From NCBI RefSeq assembly GCF_037975245.1, contig NC_092562.1:8969001-9033000 (forward strand): a stretch of DNA of 64,000 nucleotides, in the 5' to 3' direction. The notes under the pieces are model-generated. The model searched no databases and was not told where the DNA came from. It saw only the letters and a list, made by a program, of their open reading frames with translations. How positions within the stretch are numbered: position 1 is the stretch's first letter; the number at the start of each line of letters is the position of its first letter. The stretch comes from Apostichopus japonicus. Its lineage: Eukaryota; Echinodermata; Holothuroidea; Aspidochirotida; Stichopodidae. This document shows positions 1 to 9,397 of the stretch, one piece after another. Position numbers and translations under genes: made by a program.

Positions 1-2080
1 ATATAGCGCTTTACATCAAAGAATTGATCTCAAAGCACTTCATAAAAGCGCATAAAATATTACAACTTAAAATTATAACAGCTTAAAAATAGTACAGCCT
101 AAAAATATTGCATCCTAAAAATTACAGAAATATATAAATATTCTAACAATAATAGTATAGTAAATTACATGCAAATATATTTGATGTGTTAATGCCAGGA
201 ATGAAAGATGGATTGAGGTACAGTATATATATCCCTCCCTTATCAACCATCATCAATCCGTAATTGAGTTTCTTCTATTCCTTATTTGGAGAATCTCTGC
301 CACCCATTTGCTCTTGCTTTTTGTGTAATGTTGTAAACCTTTCAGCACTGTCCTCTCCCCATGATCTGCCTATTTCGGTCTATCACTTCTAATTATCACA
401 TCCAAAGTGCTTAATTTCCCTTTCGGAAAATCTCCCCCGAAGACGCAATGGATTGGAACTCCTTTCAAGGATCTTCAACATCTGCTTCCACTTAAAGCAT
501 CTTACAAAGATTGGACAAGTGTCCTCTCATTCTGGGCATTTTTAGGAATCCGTTCTTAATCTCTATTTATTTCTCCCATCTGTCTTGCCTATGTTATCTG
601 TGAGGGTACCGGTTGCTTGAATTTGCTTTTGAAATGCTCAGGCAATAATGCAGTGTTCAAGTTTTGTGTAGCAAATTTTGAAGGGTTTGAATTTTTGTCT
701 CTTGTAAAACACTTTCATTGTTCCAATATGTAAACAAGCTGCTCAATATATAGCTATGCACTTGATTACCTATGTGATAAATTTGGCATATCATTTGGCT
801 ATGAGTGATCCACACATGATAAGTCTCCTCTCTGAGAGACAAACGCCGAGCTTCATCATCATCTTTCTAGCCGTGATGATTGACATTTTAAGTATCGCTA
901 CATCTTCTATGAAAATCCTGGCTCAGATGCAGGTGTCCTGCCATGGCAGGTACGTTTACATAGTTCCCAGGTTATCCAGTATGCCCGAAGCAATTTCAGT
1001 TTATGTTCTGTTTTTTGAAATGGTTGTAGAAGTCGTAGCTGTAGCACTGAAAATTGAACATTGTTCATTGAATGTGATTGATAGGAATTTCTGCCTTGTA
1101 TGAATATAGTAATATAGTCTTTTATGTCAAAAATTGTGTTACAGTAGTTAAAAATTCTTTGTGAGCCAGTATTTCACAAAAGATGCATAAATTACATTAA
1201 GTATTTCATCTGTGGAAGTGATGATTTAAGGGCAGCTGGTTAACACTCGTGCAGGCATGCAATATTGTACATTATTTAAACTCCTTTTTGCTTTTCAATC
1301 ATTGTGCTTAACTGTAACATTTATGTTGTCTTGTGATTCCTATACGAGTATATTTTATCTTGAATATCATGTGAACAGAACTTTCTAAACACAATACTAT
1401 TCTCTCGAAAGAATTCAACATGGCGCACCACTGCATTTGCGACTAGCAATGATAAAGCTGATCGCTTCTATTGCCTGGTGCTGTAACTTAAAACACTTTG
1501 GACAAACTTATAAAAAGTCGCACAAGAATTATGATAGAATATCCCATCAAAGTGTGGTTTTTACCAAGTGGTGTGGGAATTTAACAGGAAATCTATGCTT
1601 TAGTTTCCTGTTTATAGAGCGTTACATGATGAGGTTTATAATGATGGTTAACAAAATATGAACTTTAATTAGGCTATAAATAATCATTAGATGGGAAGTG
1701 TTAATTCATATGAGCAAATAATGCGTCTGAGAGATAGCAACCTTAAATTCACTATCGGACCAAGATAACAATCCTCGTTGGTTGAAAACAACGTTTTTAC
1801 TACAAAGAGAGACTCGTTTAATTTGTTTAATACTTACAGTACTGTACGATTATAAACTGTGTTAATTGATGTCAGTCACCAGATGGCAGATGTGCTACAT
1901 TGGTTAATACACTGATAGGGTTCTTCAGCTTGCACAGTGGTGCATTTTGGTATCGTAACATTACACTAGTTATAAAACCAGTCCTGACGTAAATCATGGA
2001 GTGGTAGATTTTTGAAGTCAGAGGACAGGGGCGTCTGAAGGGGTCAACATTGGCAGGGGCTGGTGAGAAAAAAAGGAAAG
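1..2080. other. No gene recognised; unique-looking AT-rich DNA
   Basis: Intronic or upstream to AGL. Short open frames occur (for example 756-1103) but none has conserved motifs or splice-supported context. Confidence 0.5.
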
Positions 2081-2084
2081 TTAA

Positions 2085-2451
2085 AGGCATTGAAGACTCG
2101 CCCCAAACCGCGTGCGGCCATCTGAAAAAGTTAACCTTCCATTGCTTGCAAGTGACGTTTTGTTCGTGTCGCTACAAAATGCAGACAGTACAGTAATGAA
2201 AGGTGATACCTTGTTATCTTTAGCTGGACCTGAGATGTCCATCGCTGTATTGTTTGTACACTGTGCTGTGGGTATTGACCGCAGCTGTATGTACTGACTG
2301 TACACTAGTGTCTAATAACCGATGGTAGCAAGCTGTGTGTGAGTATTTTCTGGGATCGATGGTGTTGTCTAACACTTCTGTTACACCTCATTCGAAACTA
2401 GGTCAGGTTACCAGCACAAGAAGTTTCTTTTTGCGCGAGTCTTCACACCCT
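2085..2451 (+). mobile_element. TTAA-flanked MITE, copy 1
   Basis: 367 bp bounded by TTAA at 2081-2084 and 2452-2455. Ends AGGCATTGAAGACTCG and, on the other strand, AGGGTGTGAAGACTCG form imperfect TIRs. A second copy lies inverted at 55554-55913. TTAA targets point to piggyBac- or Kolobok-type mobilisation; open frames inside are not genes. Confidence 0.85.
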
Positions 2452-2904
2452 TTAACTATTTTGTTGTAAGCTAGGTGGATAGGAGTAGAGCTGTAAACAT
2501 TGCCATTCAGAAATATCCAAAGCAGTAACCAGTTGTGGTAAATACAACGATAGGCTCATAATAGTACAGTGGTGTATTGTGGATGCTGTATTAATATGAT
2601 AAACAAATTATACCAAATATTGTATGCTGTATAAGCATGAATAGTTGCTCTATTGAAAGAGCAATGAAAGTTTTGGCTTGGATGGGATTCCAACCAGTTA
2701 CTGCAGGGTTGTACAAATCCCCAGTTACAGGGTATACTGGGACTTCTGAATGGTGACTAGTGTTCCCATAAATAGCTGTGGAGGAATCGATATTAACTAA
2801 AGGCTGGATAGCTCGGTTCAGAGACAACAGGATTTGTAATTCTGAGGGTCACCGGTGCGAATGCTGTTATAGCCAAAAATTGCTTTACTCTTGCAAGTTT
2901 GTTT

Positions 2905-3135
2905 GCTGTTTCGTAGTCAGTATTCAGTTGTTAATCTAATTAGTTTAGTTTGCTGTTTCATAGTCAGTTTTCAGTTGTTAATTTAATTAGTTTTGTTTGC
3001 TGTTTCATAGTCAGTATTCAGTTTTTCATTTACTTAGTTTTGTTTGCTGTTTCATAGTCAATATTCAGAACTTTTTAATTTAATCAGTTTGTTTTCTGTT
3101 TCGTAGTCAGTATTCAGAACTTTTTAATTTACCTT
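2905..3135. repeat. Tandem repeat, about 51-bp unit, 4-5 copies
   Basis: Unit contains TTTGTTTGCTGTTTCATAGT followed by CAGTATTCAG and an AATTTAATTAGT spacer, with drift between copies. Confidence 0.85.
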
Positions 3136-3165
3136 GAAAACAAAAACATTATTAGCAAACTGCTA

Positions 3166-3574
3166 AAAAGCAAATATCGCCCAACCCTAATCGGGGGATG
3201 GTTAATTTACTTTAAAATTTTCCAGTGCCATCAACCTCATACACAAAGTACACATTCTGTATGCCAGTGTAATGTATTAAGTTTGTAACATTAGCTTCAA
3301 TATCTGTTGCTGAAATAAGAGATATAACTGATATATGAACCTGAGATTATAAAGTATATATCTAAACAGGAAGTCATTTAATGCTTAGCAAAGGTTATGT
3401 TAATCTACCATCCAAATTTCCCATCGCAATTGTCCGCTAACATTGGGCAGTGTCTGGCGCTTGAAACCTGTAAAAGCTGGGGTTAGGTTGGTTTTAGCTA
3501 CTTACGGTAGGTTCATCCTACTGTACCATCAGACATAGTGATTAGCGATTCATGTGGTTAATGCAGTATATATA
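3166..3574 (+). repeat. Segmental duplicate, copy 1 (empty transposon site)
   Basis: About 409 bp, starting AAAAAGCAAATATCGCCCAA, matches 4432-4794 plus 6892-6938 almost base for base. Contains the intact sequence TGTACCATCAG where copy 2 carries the 2,097-bp element. Confidence 0.93.
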
Positions 3575-3905
3575 TTGAACGTCTAAGATTATATTTTGCA
3601 TAACTTTACCGATCCTTTTCTGACTGACCTAATTAATTCTAGAGTGGAGCCAAAATAGTTCACTCCATGAAAAGTTTTTTGGAAACGTGCCAAAGATGTT
3701 AGCAAACAGGTGTTAGACAGGGGGGTTGTTTGGGAAGGTACCTGGGAAAATTCGCAGCACATGTACAGTAGCCTACCGTGATATTTAAGTAGGGTTAAAC
3801 ACTGCAGTTGTAAACTGATGTACGTATAGTGCACGCTGTTCATTGTTAGGCAGTCTAGAAACGGGGCTTTGCCGAACGTAGTTTGTTTCATAATATTGAC
3901 AGTTT

Positions 3906-4080
3906 TGTAAGTTAAACTTTTTAAAGATTGTAAGACGATTAAATCTCTTTTCATTTTATCACATAATAGCTACTCTCACTTGTCATTTTCATTTGTAAGT
4001 TAAACTTTTTAAAGATTGTAAGACAGATTAAATCTCTTTTCATTTTATCACATAATATAGCTACTCTAACTTGTCATTTT
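3906..4080 (+). repeat. Tandem duplication of about 86 bp
   Basis: TTTGTAAGTTAAACTTTTTA through CTTGTCATTTTC occurs twice in a row with small indels. Confidence 0.92.
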
Positions 4081-4159
4081 CAAATTTTCATCAGTTTCGT
4101 GACAATTTAAATTAAAAATGTTGTCAGTATTTTCAATCCTCAACTGCGAATTTTTTATC

Positions 4160-4372
4160 GCCAGACATGCCAAAATACAAACATTTTCCGGGGGCCTTCG
4201 CCCCCTGGGCCCCACACAAGGGGTTCCACCCCTTGACCCCACCGGGGCCCTAAGGCGGGCCCTTGGCCCCCATGCCATTATGCTCGCACGCAACAGGGGT
4301 TGGTGTCTTCGCTGCGCGAAAACACCGGTGGGAAATCGGCAGTTTTTAGTGTGTTCCGAACACACTAAAAAC
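4160..4372. repeat. GC-rich hairpin module with a perfect 31-bp palindrome
   Basis: An abruptly GC-rich block (GGGGGCCTTCGCCCCCTGGG, AAGGGGTTCCACCCCTT) in AT-rich DNA is followed at 4342-4372 by an inverted repeat with 15-bp arms (GTTTTTAGTGTGTTC) around a single C. Overlapping open frames on both strands are a by-product of the palindromic, GC-rich composition. Probably part of a mobile repeat; family unknown. Confidence 0.7.
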
Positions 4373-4794
4373 AACATGGAAAAATTAACGAAATATCGTG
4401 ATAATTTTTTGAACTATTTATCGTGACGTTAAAAAGCAAATATCGCCCAACCCTAATCGGGGGATGGTTAATTTACTTTAAAATTTTCCAGTGCCATCAA
4501 CCTCATACACAAAGTACACATTCTGTATGCCAGTGTAATGTATTAAGTTTGTAACATTAGCTTCAATATCTGTTGCTGAAATAAGAGATATAACTGATAT
4601 ATGAACCTGAGATTATAAAGTATATATCTAAACAGGAAGTCATTTAATGCTTAGCAAAGGTTATGTTAATCTACCATCCAAATTTCCCATCGCAATTGTC
4701 TGCTAACATTGGGCAGTGTCTGGCGCTTGAAACCTGTAAAAGCTGGGGTTAGGTTGGTTTTAGCTACTTACGGTAGGTTCATCCTACTGTACCA

Positions 4795-6891
4795 GGGCAG
4801 GTCCAAGCTATTGTATCCCTAGAAGCCAAATTTCAAACTTTACTGAAGCACCCTAAATGTGGTGTCATGTTAAAGCTGAATTATTGAAGTTTCAGATTTT
4901 CATAATTTTTTTTAATTGTTTTGCCTATTCGAACAATTACAGCCGGCTAATTTGCATAAATTCTAATTGCAGTGTGACGTACGGGACATTTGGAATCCTA
5001 TTTCCCTGCCAGCAATATGAACTTTTTGAATATAAGTTATGTGGGACATGATACACCCTTCCTTCCAATAATTTTGACATATTATGTTTGGGGGTTCATC
5101 AATTAAATATGCTAATTAGCTAGTGTCCAAATACTGATGTCCCGTACGTCACAATTTTCAGCACTTTTTTTCAAGTTTTGATATGGACGAACAATTTTTT
5201 TTTGGTGATATTCTGTAAAGTTCTAATTAAGAACATTGTTCAACAAAATCCATCCCAAAAAAATCGAAATAATATTCACAGCAAATCTAATTATCAAAAT
5301 TAAAAATGTGACGTACGGGACAAAATGTGACGTACGGGACATAGTGTGGGGGAAACCCTGTATTTATACATAATAAACATGCATGGGCTCCAATGGGGAC
5401 CTCTACTGGAAACCTTCCAATGCTTACAAATTTATTTTGTTGAAAGATGGTAGCTTCAAATAAACTATTGACCGATGACCACCAACAGCCCAGGTGTTGT
5501 TCAATAAACTATCGGGAAGTCAATTGTGTGTGTGGGATACAGAATCATCTACAATGCTTTTCAACATTGACATTGAATGAGGACGACTTCAAGAATGTTG
5601 AGTTTGCATTTCAACATTTCCTAGGCCTATTGTGAAAGGTGACTATCATAACTGTGCAACAATGTTCTTGTGTCCTGAACTTAGATAGTAGACATTGAGA
5701 TTTTTAGTTACAAGTGTAGAGTTTTGCTCGCCCAATTTTTGCAGAGGACAATCACTCATGAGTTTGTTCCATAATCAGTATTAGGTCTATAGAGTTTTCT
5801 TTGTTGTACTAGTGTCATAGATGGACATTACGTTGGCGTTACTGTGGAGATTTTGATATGTTTTGAATGGGATGGGTCATATTTCAACTTCAGGGTCAAT
5901 ATTGGGGAGTATGATACAGTGTTGTACAGTATTTACAGTTTTGCACCAAAACTTTGCATCTTGAATCATTTGTGGTGTAACAAAGCTAGAATTGATGTTA
6001 TGAGTATTTGGTCTGGTAACCAGTATTAGGTCTATAGAGTATTCTTTCTTGTCCTAGTTTCATAGATGGACATTATGTGGACGTTACTGTGGACATTTTG
6101 GTATGTTTTGAATGGGATGGATCATATTTCAAATTCAGGTCAATAGTGGGGAGTATGATACAGTGTTGAACAGTATATACCGAAACAGATTTGCACCAAA
6201 ACTTTGCATCTTGAATCATTTGTGGTCTAACAAAGCTAGAATTGATGTTATGAGTATTTGATGGATGTGTAGAGTAGATTTATACTTTATGCATTCCATG
6301 TTTTATGTAGTGGAATGATCTCACAAGTACAGTCACTGCTCTTTTCGATCCCAGAAAGAAGGAAATATGGCATGAAATTACCAATGACATTGTTCTGACA
6401 TATCCAAATTAATGTTTTTATGTAGAAATCAGCTTGTTATGGTATATTCAGGAATAAAAATATGAGTTTTCATAGGCAATTTTTATTTGGACAAATTGTC
6501 CCCTACGTCACATGTCCCGTACGTCACAGGACAATTTTCATTTGTGTAATCACTGAACTGGAATGGCTTCATATTTTTTTCTAATATGTTACAGCTTAGC
6601 CCTTGGAAGGTTAGGCTATTCACTAGTTATAACAGCTTGATCACTGCCCTCCTAATTTCAGAGCGATTTCAGCTTTGCTCTTTAGTAATATAAACACAAA
6701 TTTCTCTGGTCCCGATGGGACCTAATTAAAGCAAGTGTAGGAAATCTCCATGAGTTTGTAATACAGTAGCAGCAGTAACAAATATGAAAACCTGAAAAAG
6801 TTTCTGGAAAATAGGTTTTTTATAATTTTTAGACACATTTAAATTTCTGAAATGTCCCGTACGTCACAGTGCAAATAGCTTGGACCTGCCC
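4795..6891. mobile_element. 2,097-bp non-autonomous TIR transposon with subterminal GTGACGTACGGGAC motifs
   Basis: Ends are perfect 18-bp inverted repeats, GGGCAGGTCCAAGCTATT. ACCA flanks both sides (4791-4794, 6892-6895), a 4-bp target duplication confirmed by the empty site in 3166-3574. The motif GTGACGTACGGGAC or its reverse complement occurs at about 4973, 5139, 5307, 5328, 6509 and 6853, clustering toward the two ends. No transposase frame. An internal tandem duplication of about 240 bp spans 5770-6260. Confidence 0.9.
5770..6260 (+). repeat. Two-copy tandem duplication inside the 2,097-bp element
   Basis: Each copy runs from CAGTATTAGGTCTATAGAGT through CATAGATGGACATTA and TTTTGAATGGGATGG to AGCTAGAATTGATGTTATGA; copies differ by scattered substitutions and short indels. 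Confidence 0.85.
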
Positions 6892-7204
6892 ACCATCAGA
6901 CATAGTGATTAGCGATTCATGTGGTTAATGCAGTATAAACTGGCATTGCCTTGTGTTTCAAGTTGAATGTTAAAATTGAGAGAGAAAAAAGAGTTAGGAA
7001 CATTTTTTTGTTGGGTTCTAAAGTTAGACAATTATATTTCACTCTCGACCACATTCACTCATTAACTATGAAATAGCAGTACATTTTTTCCCATATATAG
7101 GAACACTATGAAGTACAGTACTGTAAAACCATGACTATCTGGACACATATTTACATGCCCAAATGCTTTGTCCATACCTCAGTATGAAAGGCTATTTTTT
7201 TCTC

Positions 7205-7866
7205 TAGCATTACATGTTTCATAAATGTTAATTACAGTGTATCAGTGTACGGAGTGCATACCACCACAACTTTGTTATTGGAAGAACTGTACAAACAGCA
7301 CTCTGATGATTTCATGTATTATAAAATGCCAGTCATTGTGTACATTATGTATGCATTTCCTGTCTGGTATCACCTTCTACTTGAAAAGGACAAGAAAAGA
7401 ATCACAAGTTTCTTGAAATACTGCTCAAATATATTTTAATCTCGACTACTATATGAAAGCCTGGTTGGTATTAAGTAAACACTGCTGCTAGAATTGACTT
7501 CATAAGACTAGCTAAGAATATACATACTGTAGTTCTAAAGATCACCAACCAACTTCACTCCGAGTTGATCTCTCTGTGCAATAGAACCAACCAGTACAAT
7601 CTACGTAATCCTACTATCTTGCCAACTTTTTGAATTATACTTTTTAAGAAATCATTTATGTACAGAGCAGCCATTTATATTCAAAATGGGTTCTTAGAAT
7701 CTCTGTTATAATCCTTTTAATCATTCTACCTTCTAATCCTCCAACTTATTTCTTATTTGTTCATGATTTCATGGTTGTACATTTTACGTCTTTTGTGTAT
7801 CAATATTATGTGTCCTATTCATAAATTTTGTAATTTATACTGGAATAAAGAAATTGAAATTGAAAT
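7205..7866 (+). mobile_element. Degenerate 3' end of a non-LTR (LINE) retrotransposon
   Basis: A frame at about 7245-7439 reads YKMPVIVYIMYAFPVWYHLL and LLEKDKKRITSFLKYCSNIF, like the region just after the palm of LINE reverse transcriptases. Further on, with frameshifts, NRTNQYNLRNPTILPT and KKSFMYRAAIYIQNGF match the usual C-terminal LRN...SF..R pattern of CR1/L2-type elements. The copy ends in GGAATAAAG and an ATTGAA-type repeat tail. Broken by stops. Confidence 0.6.
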
Positions 7867-8100
7867 TTATATTGATATATGTAATACTAGACTGCAGTGG
7901 TGAAACATGTGCAATATTATACAGTTTGGCAATTGCTTACCTGTCTTGTCCAGAGCAGTCTTGCTTGTACCGTCCTCGTGTTTGTATCCTAAATTTGAAG
8001 TAAACCAGGATTACGCACAGGATATCTGTAGCCAGAAATTATGGGATGGCTTTGTTACCTTGTCATACATACCTCTCTCTCTTCTTCTCTCCATTCTGTG

Positions 8101-8198
8101 ACTCACCACTGTCCTGTACCACTGTCCTGTACCACTGTCCTGTACCACTGTCCTGTACCACTGTCCTGTACCACTGTCCTGTACCACTGTCCTGTACC
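8101..8198. repeat. 13-bp tandem repeat
   Basis: CACTGTCCTGTAC repeated about seven and a half times. Reading frames crossing it (CPVPLSCTTVLYH and its reverse) are repeat artefacts. Confidence 0.95.
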
Positions 8199-8365
8199 AT
8201 AATGGTTTTGTTACCAGTGTTAGCAATTTTAATGTAGCTTAGGTAGAGAAGTGCATGTTTTGATGGTAATAGGTAGTTATAGTATTGTTTTCCATACGTA
8301 GTCAAGCCTTTAGTGTTGTGGTATCAGCTTTGCTTGCTGTAAATACCCATTTATCTTAATATCGC

Positions 8366-8690
8366 TGTCAAATTGTGAAAATCAAGTAAACACGATATCT
8401 CAAGAACTAAAAGTTGCTTGACCTTTAAACTTGGTTTGTTAGTAGCCCTTAGTGAGAAAAATGATCCCCTAGTGTTTTTCATGGAGGTCAAAGGTCATTT
8501 TGAGGTCACCAGCGGTCAAATTGTGAAAACCTTGTAACACGATATCTCAAGAAGGAAAGCTTGGGAGGACCTCTTATTTTAGTGTGTAGAAGTACCACAT
8601 TCAGTACAAAAAGCTAATTGTTTTGGTGAAAGTAAAAGGTCATGTGGGGTCACCAGGGGTCAAATAGTGAAAGCCTTGAAATCAGGAAAG
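8366..8690 (+). repeat. Two-copy AGGTCA-rich repeat
   Basis: Two diverged units of about 155 bp, each with CAAATTGTGAAAA, CGATATCTCAAGAA and AAAGGTCAT...GGTCACCAG.GGTCAAA. Looks like part of a dispersed family. Confidence 0.65.
8485..8497 (+). promoter_or_regulatory. Perfect DR1 motif AGGTCAAAGGTCA
   Basis: Two AGGTCA half-sites spaced by one base, the consensus for RXR/PPAR or HNF4-type nuclear receptors. It lies in a repeat family, so function is uncertain. Confidence 0.3.
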
Positions 8691-8899
8691 TACCAACCTA
8701 GACTACCAAGGCACCATGTCCAAAGACCAGCTGCAGTCGCTGCAAAAACCTGAATGCAGCACGGAGGTGAATCAGTAGCAAACAATAGAGATTGTCTTGG
8801 CAGATCAGAACTGCCTACTGTGTGATACTGCAGTGCCTATTGTGTGAAATTCCACAGCAAGAAAGGTAAATGTTCCATGCACCCTGGCTGAACAGTACA

Positions 8900-9180
8900 T
8901 ACTGTAATGCTGCAGCCCCTCAACGACCTATCCATGAAGTTAATTACTTTGCATGTCAGCTTGGTACAGTAGTAAAGGTTATATCTTATGCATCCTGGCT
9001 GTACATAATGCTGCAGCCCCTCAACGACCTATCCACAAAGTTACTTTCATATCAGCTTGGTACAGTAGTAAAGGTTATATCCTATGCATCCTGGCTGTAC
9101 ATAATGCTGCAGCCCCTCAACGACCTATCCATGAAGTTACTTTGCATGTCAGCGTGGTACAGGACATGTAAAGGTTCATG
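8900..9180 (+). repeat. Three-copy tandem repeat, about 99-bp unit
   Basis: Units contain CTGCAGCCCCTCAACGACCT, TCAGCTTGGTACAGTAGTAA and ATGCATCCTGGCTGTACATA. Ends about 90 bp before the first AGL exon. The open frames across it come from the repeat. Confidence 0.9.
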
Positions 9181-9267
9181 TCATTTCTGCATGTGAGAGC
9201 TTTTTTGATAGTTTGGTGAAGAGCAGCTGGTATTTAAGTTCTTTTCTTCTTTAATTCTTGATTGCAG

Positions 9268-9397
9268 CGACAGACAAAGTCCACCCTGCCCATGAGAGTG
9301 CACCCTGGAAGGTCACCCTAGTTCAGGATAAAGAGTACAAGAGACTAGGCTCACAAGTCGATATGGATTTAGCGTTGGTACACTTCAACATATTCAG
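9268..9397 (+). CDS. AGL: AGL exon (first one visible)
   Basis: Acceptor TTGCAG, donor GTATAG. Starts with the last two bases of a codon, so an upstream exon must end with one spare base. Encodes [15 protein letters not shown] and VDMDLAL, matching the family's QDPEYRR...VDMNIAL stretch in the transferase module. No preceding exon was recognised in 1-9267. Confidence 0.85.

Larger units (their letters stand above)
4432..6938 (+). repeat. Segmental duplicate, copy 2, interrupted by a DNA transposon
   Basis: Same sequence as 3166-3574, split at ACCA by the element at 4795-6891. Confidence 0.93.

Noticed and set aside
756-1103. 115-codon plus-strand frame
   Set aside because: No recognised motif, poor codon-like pattern and no neighbouring exon; could not be tied to AGL.
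2081-2305. Frames on both strands over 2081-2305, and an ATG-plus-donor look-alike in the copy near 55760
   Set aside because: Both lie within copies of the same TTAA-flanked MITE.
4066-4426. Overlapping frames of about 100 codons on both strands over GC-rich DNA
   Set aside because: GC-rich hairpins and a palindrome make mirror-image frames; no motif or splice support.
8011-8305. Frames on both strands with CPVPLSCTTVLYH and SGTGQWYRTVVQD repeats
   Set aside because: Produced by the 13-bp CACTGTCCTGTAC array.
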